From contig JACQYT010000060.1 of NCBI GenBank assembly GCA_016208085.1, positions 1 to 55,239 of the forward strand: a DNA stretch of 55,239 bases. Reading direction: 5' to 3'. Below are positions 32,546 through 41,392 of the stretch, one piece after another; position 1 is the stretch's first letter; each line of letters opens with the position of its first letter. Made by a program: the position numbers and the translations under genes. This DNA is from Elusimicrobiota bacterium. Lineage in GTDB: Bacteria; Elusimicrobiota; Elusimicrobia; Elusimicrobiales; UBA9959. Below the pieces are notes generated by a model. That model was not told the origin of the DNA. It did no database searches and saw only the letters and a list, made by a program, of their open reading frames with translations.

Positions 32546-33439
32546 ATGGTCAACTGGAAACGTATTGTTTGTTATATATTCGTACTGGCCGTGTTGTTGG
32601 TTTTGACTGTTTTCCCCACTTCCGCCGGCGACGTGGAAAACAAGGTGGACGGACTATTGAAGACGCTTGAAGAAGGAAACCCAAGACAACGCGAAATCGC
32701 CACTTCAGAGATATTTTGCCTCAACAAAAAAGAAGGACTGGGCGCAAAGCGGCAGGAAGTTATATCAGCCTTGAGGCGTAATTTAAAGGATGAAAACCAT
32801 ATTGTACGCCAAGGGGCAGCCACAACTTTACATGAAGTAGATCCATCCAGCAAAGAAGTGATTCCTGTATTTATAGAGGCTTTGCAGGAGAAAACGACTT
32901 ATTATGACTTATACGCCGCAGTTATTCTCAAAGATTTCGGGTCTGAGGCCAATGATGCCGTGCCGGCGCTTATCGGGTTGCTTAAGGATAACTGGCGCGG
33001 TAAGAAATTAAACTGGGCGATTACCCTTGAAAAAATCGGCACCCCCGAAGCCCTGGCGGCGGTAAAACCCTTTAGACGAAAAATGGAAATACAAGAAACA
33101 TTTTCAAAACCCTTTCGGATTGTATCGGAAAGCGTTGTTATAAGTTCGCTGGGAACTTTAGGATTTATCGGGCTCTATTTATGGAGTCGCCATCGGCGCA
33201 AAAAAGGGGGCAAAATAATCTGCTGGCCGTTATTAATCCCTATGGTTTTTTGGGGATTCTGTATTTATGTTGCGTTTTGGAATCGCACACATATAGGCCT
33301 TATAATCCCAGTTTATGAAGCCGAGTTTTATCTTAGTATTGTTTTATTTGCTATGACTTTGGCGGGGATAATTCCATGGCTGGTAAACGTACTGCGATGG
33401 CGGAAAAAGTGCACAGCGCCCGGCGCGCTGGCGTCCTGA
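32546..33439 (+). CDS. HEAT-repeat membrane protein, second copy
   Basis: The 297-residue product has an N-terminal hydrophobic signal (about 7-26), HEAT-like repeats to about 180 (VRQGAATTLHEVDPSSKEVIPVFIEAL, DAVPALIGLLKDN), and three C-terminal membrane segments with RRKKGGKIICWPLLIP. It has the same plan and motif as 1341-2276 and again sits about 30 bp after a PLA2-like gene. The frame is intact although its partner is truncated, which would suit an immunity-like gene outliving its toxin. GC looks low against the neighbours. Confidence 0.8.
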   Translation: MVNWKRIVCYIFVLAVLLVLTVFPTSAGDVENKVDGLLKTLEEGNPRQREIATSEIFCLNKKEGLGAKRQEVISALRRNLKDENHIVRQGAATTLHEVDPSSKEVIPVFIEALQEKTTYYDLYAAVILKDFGSEANDAVPALIGLLKDNWRGKKLNWAITLEKIGTPEALAAVKPFRRKMEIQETFSKPFRIVSESVVISSLGTLGFIGLYLWSRHRRKKGGKIICWPLLIPMVFWGFCIYVAFWNRTHIGLIIPVYEAEFYLSIVLFAMTLAGIIPWLVNVLRWRKKCTAPGALAS

Positions 33440-33535
33440 AGCGTAATTCAGCCCTGCCTGGTTCAATTTAAAAGAACAACCCAAACCACATAAAAGACGG
33501 AAACGGCCTTTATATTGCCGGAATCTCCCCGCCAG

Positions 33536-33928
33536 TCAACCGAATCGGGGGCCGAACAAGCTTAAAAGCAGCACGACACCAAGCAATAATGGAGCTAGAG
33601 CCACCAACCCCCAGAACCACAGAAGCCCCGCCCACCTGCCGAAGCGCCGGTACAGATACGAATACAGCTTCGCGTCAAGCCATAGCGCTCCCGCCGCAAA
33701 TATAACAATGACAGGGGGGAATCGCTTGGAGAAACGTAACAAATCCAGTAAGAACTGCGTATAAACAGGGATGGGAATATTGAAATCTTTATAGACATCT
33801 CCGAATGAAACCAATGCCGATGCAAGAATACATCCCCAAAATAAAAGAAAAACGGCATGAACGACAATCACCAGGATAAGGCTCGGCTTCAGCTTGGATA
33901 ATTGCCGATTCTGTGGTTTTTTGCTCAT
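33536..33928 (-). CDS. Small membrane protein of unknown function
   Basis: The 130-residue protein has three hydrophobic segments (about 17-40, 70-88 and 98-125). Between the first two lies IPVYTQFLLDLLRFSKRFP, a pattern reminiscent of the segment before the membrane helices in GspF/PilC proteins, but too short to assign. It ends two bases before the stop of the protease/barrel gene and may be cotranscribed with it. No motif gives a function. Confidence 0.6.
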   Translation of the reverse strand: MSKKPQNRQLSKLKPSLILVIVVHAVFLLFWGCILASALVSFGDVYKDFNIPIPVYTQFLLDLLRFSKRFPPVIVIFAAGALWLDAKLYSYLYRRFGRWAGLLWFWGLVALAPLLLGVVLLLSLFGPRFG

Positions 33929-33930
33929 TG

Positions 33931-36891
33931 TCAGAACATCGGGCCGAGGTAGAAGTAGAAGATTTTGCCGCCGTCGCGCAGGCGCACGGCGTAATCGAAA
34001 CTCAGCACGAGCGGGAAAGCCTGCAGGATGAACGTGTGGATGTTAATGCCGGCGCCGACAGAGCTCTTGATGTCCGAAGCCCTGAACGCGTCCAGGTCGG
34101 CGCCTCTGTCCCAGCCGTACGCCGAGTCAAAAAAGACCTTGGCGTAAATCGCCTTGAAATAGAAATCGGGGAACATGAACCACATATAGTAATTAAGATC
34201 CTTAAAGAGCGGCGCGCGCAGCTCCAGGTTGTTCATCAACACCCGTGAATGCGAATTAAGATCGGAAGATGATGAAAAACCGCGCACTCCGCCCAGCCCG
34301 CCGAAACCAAAAGTCCTGCGGTCGCGGCCTGCGCTTTCCCCGGCCAGGAACCGGTCCACGAAAGCGCTGCGCTTGGACATAGGCGCATACTGCAGACGCT
34401 GAAACATATAAACGTCGTATTTCTGGTCGCCGCCGAGAAGGTCCGCGGCTTTGATGTACGTTAATTCGGTCCTGGACCCTCTTACAGCGGTCAGGTAAAG
34501 GCCGCTGACCGTGTCCCTTACATACGAAGTCTGCAGCGCCCTGGTCTGATATCTCTCCGTTAAGGCGATATCCCGGTATATATTTATCTCGTTTTTATGG
34601 ATAAAATACGCTTCCAGCCGGTTATACCGGTCAAAAGGATAGGCGGCGCCTGCGGTGTTCTTTAAATATCTCTTGTCGTATTTCAGGTACAGCTCGTTAT
34701 AGTTATTGTTGGAAACCAGCCCCGCCGCCTGGAAAATAAGCGGCATTCTGTATCTGGCGTAGGAATAATTAAGCTGGCCGCTCAGGAATTCGGAGCCTGA
34801 ATTATAATTCACGTACAGGGCCAGGTTATTATTGCCCAGCATGTCGGAGGCCTGCCAGTAATTCATCCAGAAAAGCCCCCCGGGCGAGGAGAACATGAAC
34901 GCCGGAAAGAAAAGGTCGGTTGAAGCCTTGAATTTATACGGCTTATAGGTCCCGGCGGCCGCAAAAGCCCCCGTGGACGCCGAAAAGGCCTGAGCCCCGC
35001 TCTCTTGCGCCTCCGCCGCTGGCGACTGGTGACTGGTGGCTGGTGACTGGTGACTGGTGACTGGTGACTTATATGGCTCGTACCTGAAATTCTCCGGCAA
35101 GCCGGCGTAGACGTTCATGCTGCCGTTTCTGAAAGAGGAAAAAAGCAGTTGTCTGCCGTCGGGAGAATACGCCGGGGTGAAATTTCCGCCCACGGTGCGG
35201 GTAAGCCGGGAGACCCTGGAAGCAGCGAGGTCCAGTTCATAAAGCTCGAACCGGTCTTCGACGTCGGAAACGAAGAGTATCTTTTTTCCGTCCGGCGAGA
35301 ACACCGGGTCGTAAATATTTCCGTCCATGGAGACCAGCGTTTCTTTTTTGCTTCCGAAAGCCGAATAGCAAAGAGCGCGCCGGGGGCCGCTTGAACTCTG
35401 GACCTCGCATGAATACGCCGCGCCGGCGCCGTCCGGCGCCCAGGCGGGGCTTGCCTCGTCGTCGGCGTCGTCGGTCAGCCGGCTTAAAGCTTCCGGGGGA
35501 ACTGTTTTTCCTTTAAGTATCTCCGGGGTCAGGTTAAAGGCGTAAATATCGTTTAACCCCCGTTTCATACCGACGAACATCAGCCGTGAGGAATCGCCGG
35601 AAAAGACCGGCTGCCTGGCCTCCATAAACCCGGGGATTTCAAGCCTTGAGAACTTTCCCTTTGCCGGCTCGTAAAGATAAATGTATTCGCGATGGTTCTT
35701 CTGCCCGGAAAAAGCGAGCCGGCGGCCGTCTCCGGAAAAAGAGAGGCTTTTCCAGGGCTTGGAAAACCGGGCATACGAGATGTTTTCCGCGCCGGCTTCG
35801 CGCGCGGTCATCAGCTCCTCTCTGCCGGTTTTAAGATCTTTCAGCGCTATGACCGGCGGATGGCCTTCTTTCGTCGAGATATAAGCGAGCCTGGCCCCGT
35901 CGGGGCTTAATTGCGGGCTCAGGTTGAATTCCGGGATGTTTTCCTTCTCCGCTGTCAGGCGCTCGCCGTAGCGGGCCGGCTCGCTCAGCTCGGAATCTTT
36001 CGCCTCGGCCAGGTATTCAAGCTCCGCATATTCCCTGAATTTTTTGTCGAAAGCGGAAATCTCCAGGCCGATAAGCGGCGCCAGCACCGAAGAAACGTCA
36101 TAGCGTGTCTTGAACAGTTCCAGCATGCGGGCGGGCTTGTCTTTTCCGTACTGAGCGGCCAGGAACCTTATCGCCTGGGCGCCGGTCTTATAGGCCAGGG
36201 TTGTCTGGTGCGGCTTTAAATGGGCGAACTGGTTCAACCGGTCAAGCCGCAGCAGCCGGCCGGAGAGGGCGGCGTCGCGGACGTACATTTTTTCAAGCGG
36301 CAGGTCGGAGGCGCCGGTCTCATATTCCGCTATGCCTTCCATCATCCAGAGCGGGTAGACGAAGGTCTTTAAGATCCGGGCGGATTTCCAGAAACCGTCT
36401 ATCAGCACGCTGAACTGGACCTCGTGGGCGAACTCGTGGGTTATGACGTCCGTAAGCCAGCCCCTGGAACCGTCGGACCAGACCATGAAACGGTCTTTGA
36501 ACGGTTCAGTAAGGCCTCCCACCCCGTCCGAGACGTCTGCGATATTGGACTGCTGCATGTCGTTTATAGAGGCGTAGAGAAAGAACGGAAACCGTTTTTC
36601 CAGGGCCGGGTTCAGGTCCGCCGATTCTTTTTTATAGGCTTTCTCAAGCGCCCCGGCGGCGTAGGGAAGCCAGGCCGCGGAATCTTCGTAGTAATGAATG
36701 TCAAAATGCTCGGTGGCGTATATCCGCCAGTTGAATTTTTTTACTATGACCTTGTTTTCTTCTTGCGCCTGAACGGGAGAAACGGTTAAAAGGCATAAAA
36801 GCAAAGAGGCACAAAGGCAAAGAGGCATAAAGGCAAAGAGGCACAAAGGGGGGGAATTCTGTATGCCTTCACGACTTTGTGCCTTTGTCAC
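33931..36891 (-). CDS. Zinc metalloprotease (peptidase MA-like) / TolB propeller / outer-membrane barrel fusion
   Basis: Three parts are visible in about 980 residues. Residues 60-260 are a gluzincin-like domain with HEFAHE near 150 and EGIAEYETG near 187, the zinc ligands of the peptidase MA family. Residues 310-640 contain TolB/WD40-like beta-propeller repeats (LSPDGARLAYIST, FSPDGKKILFVSD, YSPDGRQLLFSS). Residues about 690-986 look like an Omp85/surface-antigen barrel (GGLGGVRGF, last residue Phe). The signal peptide core is encoded by an 8-bp repeat array, and Met22 may be the real start. A 7-bp repeat at 35024-35070 adds SPVTSHQSPATSHQSPA in the propeller-barrel linker. It is probably anchored in the outer membrane. 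Confidence 0.85.
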   Translation of the reverse strand: MTKAQSREGIQNSPPLCLFAFMPLCLCASLLLCLLTVSPVQAQEENKVIVKKFNWRIYATEHFDIHYYEDSAAWLPYAAGALEKAYKKESADLNPALEKRFPFFLYASINDMQQSNIADVSDGVGGLTEPFKDRFMVWSDGSRGWLTDVITHEFAHEVQFSVLIDGFWKSARILKTFVYPLWMMEGIAEYETGASDLPLEKMYVRDAALSGRLLRLDRLNQFAHLKPHQTTLAYKTGAQAIRFLAAQYGKDKPARMLELFKTRYDVSSVLAPLIGLEISAFDKKFREYAELEYLAEAKDSELSEPARYGERLTAEKENIPEFNLSPQLSPDGARLAYISTKEGHPPVIALKDLKTGREELMTAREAGAENISYARFSKPWKSLSFSGDGRRLAFSGQKNHREYIYLYEPAKGKFSRLEIPGFMEARQPVFSGDSSRLMFVGMKRGLNDIYAFNLTPEILKGKTVPPEALSRLTDDADDEASPAWAPDGAGAAYSCEVQSSSGPRRALCYSAFGSKKETLVSMDGNIYDPVFSPDGKKILFVSDVEDRFELYELDLAASRVSRLTRTVGGNFTPAYSPDGRQLLFSSFRNGSMNVYAGLPENFRYEPYKSPVTSHQSPATSHQSPAAEAQESGAQAFSASTGAFAAAGTYKPYKFKASTDLFFPAFMFSSPGGLFWMNYWQASDMLGNNNLALYVNYNSGSEFLSGQLNYSYARYRMPLIFQAAGLVSNNNYNELYLKYDKRYLKNTAGAAYPFDRYNRLEAYFIHKNEINIYRDIALTERYQTRALQTSYVRDTVSGLYLTAVRGSRTELTYIKAADLLGGDQKYDVYMFQRLQYAPMSKRSAFVDRFLAGESAGRDRRTFGFGGLGGVRGFSSSSDLNSHSRVLMNNLELRAPLFKDLNYYMWFMFPDFYFKAIYAKVFFDSAYGWDRGADLDAFRASDIKSSVGAGINIHTFILQAFPLVLSFDYAVRLRDGGKIFYFYLGPMF
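35024..35070. repeat. 7-bp tandem repeat inside the protease/barrel gene
   Basis: About six units of CTGGTGA (minus strand TCACCAG) encode the 7-residue period SPVTSHQ, close to SPVASRQ in leuS. It lies in the linker before the barrel. Confidence 0.85.
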
Positions 36892-36933
36892 TTTGCGCCT
36901 TTGCCGCTTTGCGCCTTTGTGCTTCTGGACTTT
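36784..36933. repeat. Two-armed 8-bp array spanning two gene ends
   Basis: The left arm holds GAGGCACA/AAGGCAAA units, and the right arm CTTTGTGC/CTTTGCGC units. The left arm encodes the hydrophobic core of the protease signal peptide and the right arm encodes the Lys/Ala-rich tail of the TPR protein. Confidence 0.8.
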
Positions 36934-37868
36934 TGCGCTTTTCTGGCTTCTTTACTCTGCGCCCTGGTCAGCCGGGCAAGGAGTGAGCGGGCTTCGTCGT
37001 TAGCGGGATTGATTTTCAACAGTTCGTTCAAAGCAACCATGGCGCCGGCATCCGATTTCAGTTTTATACAGGAGTCGCTGAGCATACGGTAAAGCTCGAC
37101 CCTGTCTATTAATTCCGGGCTTTTCAGATTTAAAGCGGTCCTGTTGAGCAGCGGCACGGCTGAAGCATAATCTTTGTTTTCATAAGCTATCTGGGCCTGG
37201 ACGTAATCGGCTCTGAAAGCGGCCTCCAGGCCGAGCTTGCGCAGGGCGTCCAGCACAGGCCGCCAGTCCTGAGCATTTTTAAAGCGCGAAAGCGCGAGAT
37301 TTTCCAGCACCAGGACGTTTTCAGGGTATCTGCCGTTTAAATTATCGTATTCCCTGACGGCCTGGGGATATTTGCCGGCGGCAAACAGGAGTTTTGCCAT
37401 AAGCATCCTGACCTCAAAATCGTCCGGCCGGTTGTTCAGAAAACGCTCGTATTCCTGGAGCGCAAAATCGTAAAGCCCCACGGCCTGGTACATCCGCCCC
37501 AGATAGTAGAAAGTCCTGATATCGGACAGGCCCTTGGTCCGCGCGGTTTCAAGGTCCGAGATGGCGGCGATATAGCCGGCGGGCCCCTTCTGGAATTTAA
37601 GAAGGCCGGATTCAAAAAGCGCCTGGATGTCGTTTGAATTGTTTCTGAGCCTTTCTTTAAGGCCCGAAAGTTTGCGCTCTAAGCCTCGCGCCTCCAGGAA
37701 TTCGGCCTGGGCGCGGGGGAAAAACCCGGAGGCCGGATTTGAATTCCGGAAGGATACGGCGTAGACTATTATGGAGATGAAAACGACGGACAGCGCTGCG
37801 GGCACGCCGTAGCCGGACAGGATTTTTTTAAGAACGCGCCGGAGGAGCTCTCCGGCTTCATATCTCAC
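36888..37868 (-). CDS. TPR-repeat membrane-anchored protein
   Basis: The product has one N-terminal membrane segment (AALSVVFISIIVYAVSF) and then tetratricopeptide-like repeats to the end (FYYLGRMYQAVGLYDFALQEYERFL, ALNELLKINPANDEA). I favour GTG 37868, because GGAGG lies six bases upstream; ATG 37874 is in frame but touches that site. The start overlaps the end of rpsA. The last 15 residues (KAQKSRSTKAQSGKGAK) come from the 8-bp array. TPR proteins act as scaffolds; the partner is unknown. Confidence 0.8.
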   Translation of the reverse strand: MRYEAGELLRRVLKKILSGYGVPAALSVVFISIIVYAVSFRNSNPASGFFPRAQAEFLEARGLERKLSGLKERLRNNSNDIQALFESGLLKFQKGPAGYIAAISDLETARTKGLSDIRTFYYLGRMYQAVGLYDFALQEYERFLNNRPDDFEVRMLMAKLLFAAGKYPQAVREYDNLNGRYPENVLVLENLALSRFKNAQDWRPVLDALRKLGLEAAFRADYVQAQIAYENKDYASAVPLLNRTALNLKSPELIDRVELYRMLSDSCIKLKSDAGAMVALNELLKINPANDEARSLLARLTRAQSKEARKAQKSRSTKAQSGKGAK

Positions 37869-39063
37869 CTTCATCCTCCGAATTCTCAAGGAGGATCTGG
37901 CCCAGGGTCAGCGTAGGCGCGCCTTTAAGATACGACTGGATCTTTTTCCGGTCTTCCATTTCTTCGAGCTTTTTCATGGACAGCGTCAGCTCGCAAGTGG
38001 CCGGATTGATCCCGATCAGGATCGTTTTGAGCTCCCGGCCTTCTTTCGGCTCGCCGTCATGGCCGTATTCGGCGGCGGAAAGGAACCCCTCCACGTGTTC
38101 GGAAACCTTCACCTTGGCCCCGTCTTTGGAAACAGCGGTAACTTTCACCTTAAGGACGGCTTTGTACGGGAATCTTTTTTTCAGCAGGTCCACGGGATTC
38201 GGGGTCAGCTGTTTTATGCCGAAGGAGATTTTTTCGTTCTCCCTGTCCATAGAGAGGACCTTGCATTTTATGCGCTGGCCGCGTTTATAGGTTTTAAGCC
38301 CGGCGTCCGGTTTTTTCCAGGCGACATCCTCCGTTCTTATAAAGCCTTCTATGCCCTGGAACCTCACGGACATGCCGTCGGCGGCGACTTTGGACACCAC
38401 CGCGCGCACCACGAACCCGGTAGAGATTTCGCCCAGCACCGCGGCGCGGCGTTCTTTTTCGTCCTCCTCAAGCGCCTGCCTGCGGGAGACCACGATCCTG
38501 CGGTCGCCCGCCGAAAAATCGGTGATATAACATTTTATTTTAGCGTTGCCAGGCAGGTAATGCTTATGCGCGCCGCTTATCTCGGACAGCGACAACGGCA
38601 TAAAAGCCCTGAGGCCCGACAGGTCCACGATATAACCGCCTTTTACCGCTTCGGCAACCCGGCCCTTGACCCTTTCTTTGGCCTCAAACATTTTCCCGGC
38701 CCACTGCCACGCTATTTTTTCCCGAGCTTTCCTGCAGGATAAAACGGTATATTTGCCCTCCCCCCCCTTGCGCTCAAGCATAGCCGGCACTTCCGAGCCC
38801 ACCTCCGGCGTTTTCTCTTCCTTAAAATCATCAATGGGGATTACGGCCTCCTTCTTTTCGCCTATATCCACCAGAACATGCTGCTGGGTGACCTGCACGA
38901 CTTTTACTTTCACGATCTCACGGGAATAAAGCTTCTCCGACACCCGCGCTTGCGCCACGAGCAGCTGTTCCATCGACAGCTCTTCTTCGCCATGGCCGGC
39001 CGTCTCCTTTTTCTCCGGATTTTTCCCGCTGTTCAGGTTTTGCTGTGTTTCATTCTTTTCCAT
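37858..39063 (-). CDS. rpsA: 30S ribosomal protein S1 (four S1 domains)
   Basis: The 401-residue protein has four S1 OB-fold repeats, starting with VKVKVVQVTQQHVLVDIGEKKEAVIP. Others show VKGRVAEAVKGGYIVDLSGLRAFMP, VRAVVSKVAADGMSVRFQGIEGFI and KAVLKVKVTAVSKDGAKVKVSEHVEGFL-like blocks. S1 helps mRNA binding on the ribosome. Six domains are usual in Proteobacteria and four in many other phyla. It forms part of cmk-plsC-rpsA, a common gene order, and starts 6 bp after plsC. Confidence 0.9.
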   Translation of the reverse strand: MEKNETQQNLNSGKNPEKKETAGHGEEELSMEQLLVAQARVSEKLYSREIVKVKVVQVTQQHVLVDIGEKKEAVIPIDDFKEEKTPEVGSEVPAMLERKGGEGKYTVLSCRKAREKIAWQWAGKMFEAKERVKGRVAEAVKGGYIVDLSGLRAFMPLSLSEISGAHKHYLPGNAKIKCYITDFSAGDRRIVVSRRQALEEDEKERRAAVLGEISTGFVVRAVVSKVAADGMSVRFQGIEGFIRTEDVAWKKPDAGLKTYKRGQRIKCKVLSMDRENEKISFGIKQLTPNPVDLLKKRFPYKAVLKVKVTAVSKDGAKVKVSEHVEGFLSAAEYGHDGEPKEGRELKTILIGINPATCELTLSMKKLEEMEDRKKIQSYLKGAPTLTLGQILLENSEDEGEI

Positions 39064-39069
39064 GGCTGG

Positions 39070-39660
39070 TTAGTTCTCCGTGATCGCGAATATCTCCGAC
39101 ATTATGGATTTAGAAAATTCCGCGTAAGCTTCTTTACGCGCCGCTCCCGGGGCCAGGGTGAAATTCTTCATATTTCCGAACTTAATAGTTATTTTACCTA
39201 ATTTTAAGAAATTTTCCGTGTTAAATATTCTGACGGCAAGCACGGGCGCCCCGGTCTTATGGGCAAGCAGCGCCACCCCCGCTTTAGGTTCAAGCTGTCT
39301 CCCTCGGGCCCTGGTGCCTTCCGGGAAAAGTACCAGGCACCTCCCCGCTTTAAGCGTGTCTATAGCCGACCTGAGCGCGCCCAGGTCGCCTCCTTCGCGG
39401 CGCCGGTCCACGGGTATGACTCCCCACTTGCTTAAAAACGCGCTCAAAGGCCATATTTTAAAGAGTTCCTTCTTGGCCATGACGCTGTAAGAGCGAACGG
39501 GGAATATATAAGAAAGCAAAGCCGGGGGATCGGCGTAAGAAAGATGATTGGCGACTATTATGAGCGGGCCTGAAAGAGGTATGCGCTCCAAGCCCTTGAC
39601 CTCTATGCGGTTGAACAGCCTGAAATAAAGTCTGGTCAGAAACAGTATTACTTTAAGCAT
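39070..39660 (-). CDS. plsC: 1-acyl-sn-glycerol-3-phosphate acyltransferase
   Basis: The 196-residue membrane-associated enzyme adds the second acyl chain to make phosphatidic acid. The catalytic motif NHLSYADPP (NHxxxxD), the FPEGTRAR substrate motif and the GVIPVDRR block are clear. An N-terminal hydrophobic stretch anchors it. It lies between cmk and rpsA and ends 6 bp before rpsA. Confidence 0.93.
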   Translation of the reverse strand: MLKVILFLTRLYFRLFNRIEVKGLERIPLSGPLIIVANHLSYADPPALLSYIFPVRSYSVMAKKELFKIWPLSAFLSKWGVIPVDRRREGGDLGALRSAIDTLKAGRCLVLFPEGTRARGRQLEPKAGVALLAHKTGAPVLAVRIFNTENFLKLGKITIKFGNMKNFTLAPGAARKEAYAEFSKSIMSEIFAITEN

Positions 39661-39661
39661 C

Positions 39662-39689
39662 GGAAAAATTTTTGCAGCAAAAATTTTTA
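39662..39689. repeat. Structured-repeat tail only (copy h)
   Basis: AAAAATTTTTGCAGCAAAAA, the tail motif of the structured repeat, touches the plsC start codon. Nothing else of the element remains here. Confidence 0.55.
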
Positions 39690-39701
39690 ATCAGGGTGCA
39701 G

Positions 39702-39798
39702 GGGTGAGGCTACAGGGAGAGTGCAAAGCATAATTCTGCGGACAAAAGGAGGAAACCTGTTCCATCACTCTACCCTCTACCCTCTACCCTCTACCCTG
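39702..39798. repeat. Two-armed 7-bp repeat array between cmk and plsC
   Basis: The right arm is four CTACCCT units, and the left arm a degenerate AGGGTG/AGGGAG run. The right arm reaches into the 3' end of cmk. Confidence 0.6.
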
Positions 39799-40472
39799 TC
39801 TTTTACCAGCCGGACTATTTTCTCCACTACCTGTTTTATGCCTAGGTCCGTGGAATCCAGGTAATGGCCGTCATCGGCTTTTTTCAGCGGGTTATTTTTA
39901 CGTTCAGAGTCCTGCCGGTCTCTTTTCATTATAAAGTCCAGTATCTTCGCGCGATCAACGGCAAGTCCCCGGCCTTTCAACTGCATGGCCCTGCGCCGGG
40001 CTCTGGCCTGGGGCGAGGCGTCCAGGTAGATCTTTACCTCCGCGTCCGGAAACACGTTGGTGCCTATGTCGCGTCCTTCCATAACCACGCCGCCTTCGGC
40101 GCCGACGGCGCGCTGCATCTCGCACATGAATTTACGCACCGCGGCGAACCTTGAGACGGCGCTGGAGGTTTTGCCCACGGTTTCATCGGTTATCTCCGCG
40201 CCGAGGATACGGCCGTCCACGCATAATTGCGGTTCCGGACCGCCGGCGGCCTTGAATTCCCAGCGCGTGCCAAGGGCGGTTTTCATCAAAGCGGCCTCGT
40301 TTTCCAGGTCTACGCCGGAGTTAAGCGCTTTCCAGGCCAAGGCGCGGTACATTCTGCCGGTGCTGATAAAACTGTAATTAAGCCTGACCGCCACCAGCCG
40401 GCCGACGGTGGATTTGCCGACCCCCGCGGGGCCGTCTATCGCCACGATGATGCCTTTTGGACGTTTTCCCAT
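39777..40472 (-). CDS. cmk: Cytidylate kinase
   Basis: The enzyme phosphorylates CMP and dCMP. The P-loop is AIDGPAGVGKSTVGR; STGRMYRA, GRDIGTNVFPDAEVKIYLDA and the lid RRAMQLKGR follow. ATG 40472 (MGKRPKG) is the likely start; an in-frame ATG 18 bases upstream is also open. The last codons (VKDRVEGRG) are encoded by the 7-bp array. It is upstream of plsC. Confidence 0.95.
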   Translation of the reverse strand: MGKRPKGIIVAIDGPAGVGKSTVGRLVAVRLNYSFISTGRMYRALAWKALNSGVDLENEAALMKTALGTRWEFKAAGGPEPQLCVDGRILGAEITDETVGKTSSAVSRFAAVRKFMCEMQRAVGAEGGVVMEGRDIGTNVFPDAEVKIYLDASPQARARRRAMQLKGRGLAVDRAKILDFIMKRDRQDSERKNNPLKKADDGHYLDSTDLGIKQVVEKIVRLVKDRVEGRG

Positions 40473-40523
40473 GGGATAGCGAAATGGCAAAATAGCGAAT
40501 AGGGGTGGCAGTCGGAACCGACG

Positions 40524-41246
40524 CTATTTCGCTGCTTCTCTTACTTTATCCGGCAGGTTGGCCTTGTTCTCCATACCCATCTTCCTTAAAGGCCGGACCC
40601 ACTTGGTAAAGTTGGACGGCTTGAGGGAATATTCGTGCACCAGGCGCACCACTTCGCTCATGGGCTGAAAAGTCTCCCAGTTAAGCTTGAGTATCCTTAC
40701 CCCGGCGGCTTCCATTTCCTCTATGAACTGGTAGTAGTTTTCCTGGAGGCTTTTCAAATAGTCGGGCTCAATGGCCCTCTCCATGTTCCTGCCGCGCGAG
40801 CGTATCCTGTCGATGCACGTCTGGACCCTGCAATCAAGGAAGATCAGCAACTGGGGGAACACGAGTTCCCTTAAAACCATGTTGTCAAAAAGGTCGAGGT
40901 AGGTGTTATAATCCATGTCGCTTATGATCTTGTCGGAATGCTGGTTGAGCATGCGCGCGAAGATAGTGTCTTCCCAGATGGTGCGGTCCTGCACCACGCC
41001 GCGGATCTTTCCCATGCTGATCCTTGAGACGAATTCCCGGTGCTGGCGAAAGCGGTGGTTTAACAGCCATACCTGCATGATAGTCCCGTACGTCTTCATA
41101 TCCCCGTAAAATTTTTCCAGGTACGGGTTGCCGCCGACCTCTTCAAGCACCGGCTCAAAATTGAGCGCTTTGGCGAGTTCCATCGTCAGCGTAGACTTGC
41201 CGACGCCTATAAGGCCCGCTATGCCGATATACCCTTCTGCGAACAT
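40524..41246 (-). CDS. Deoxynucleoside kinase
   Basis: The 240-residue protein of the dNK/dGK family phosphorylates deoxynucleosides for salvage. The P-loop is GLIGVGKST, followed by EEVGGNPYLEKFY, the catalytic region VVQDRTIWEDTIFA (DR, with ED) and the lid RIRSRGRNMERA. Which nucleoside it prefers cannot be told. It lies between the pilT paralogue and cmk on the minus strand. Confidence 0.9.
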   Translation of the reverse strand: MFAEGYIGIAGLIGVGKSTLTMELAKALNFEPVLEEVGGNPYLEKFYGDMKTYGTIMQVWLLNHRFRQHREFVSRISMGKIRGVVQDRTIWEDTIFARMLNQHSDKIISDMDYNTYLDLFDNMVLRELVFPQLLIFLDCRVQTCIDRIRSRGRNMERAIEPDYLKSLQENYYQFIEEMEAAGVRILKLNWETFQPMSEVVRLVHEYSLKPSNFTKWVRPLRKMGMENKANLPDKVREAAK

Positions 41247-41278
41247 AATTGCCTTCCTTTGCTTACTAAAATAAATTT

Positions 41279-41363
41279 TTTTGCCATATGCTTTAAGCCG
41301 TATGCCATATGCTTTTTAAGGAGTTTCCTTACAGCCTATGGCTTATGGCATCCGGCCTATGGC
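41279..41363. repeat. Two-armed 7-bp repeat array
   Basis: The left arm holds GCCATAT/GCCGTAT units, and the right arm ATGGCTT/ATGGCAT units. It lies between the pilT paralogue and the kinase gene. Confidence 0.65.
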
Positions 41364-41392
41364 GCGTTAGGCCGCCGCAGGCGGCCTAACGC
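41364..41392. repeat. Perfect 13-bp hairpin holding the pilT-paralogue stop codon
   Basis: GCGTTAGGCCGCC and GGCGGCCTAACGC pair around GCA. The TAG stop of the gene at 41386 is in the stem. There is no T-run, so it is not a classic terminator. Confidence 0.65.

Noticed and set aside
41364-41392. Rho-independent terminator after the pilT paralogue
   Set aside because: On the minus strand the stem includes the stop codon and is not followed by a T-run, so I kept it as a hairpin only.
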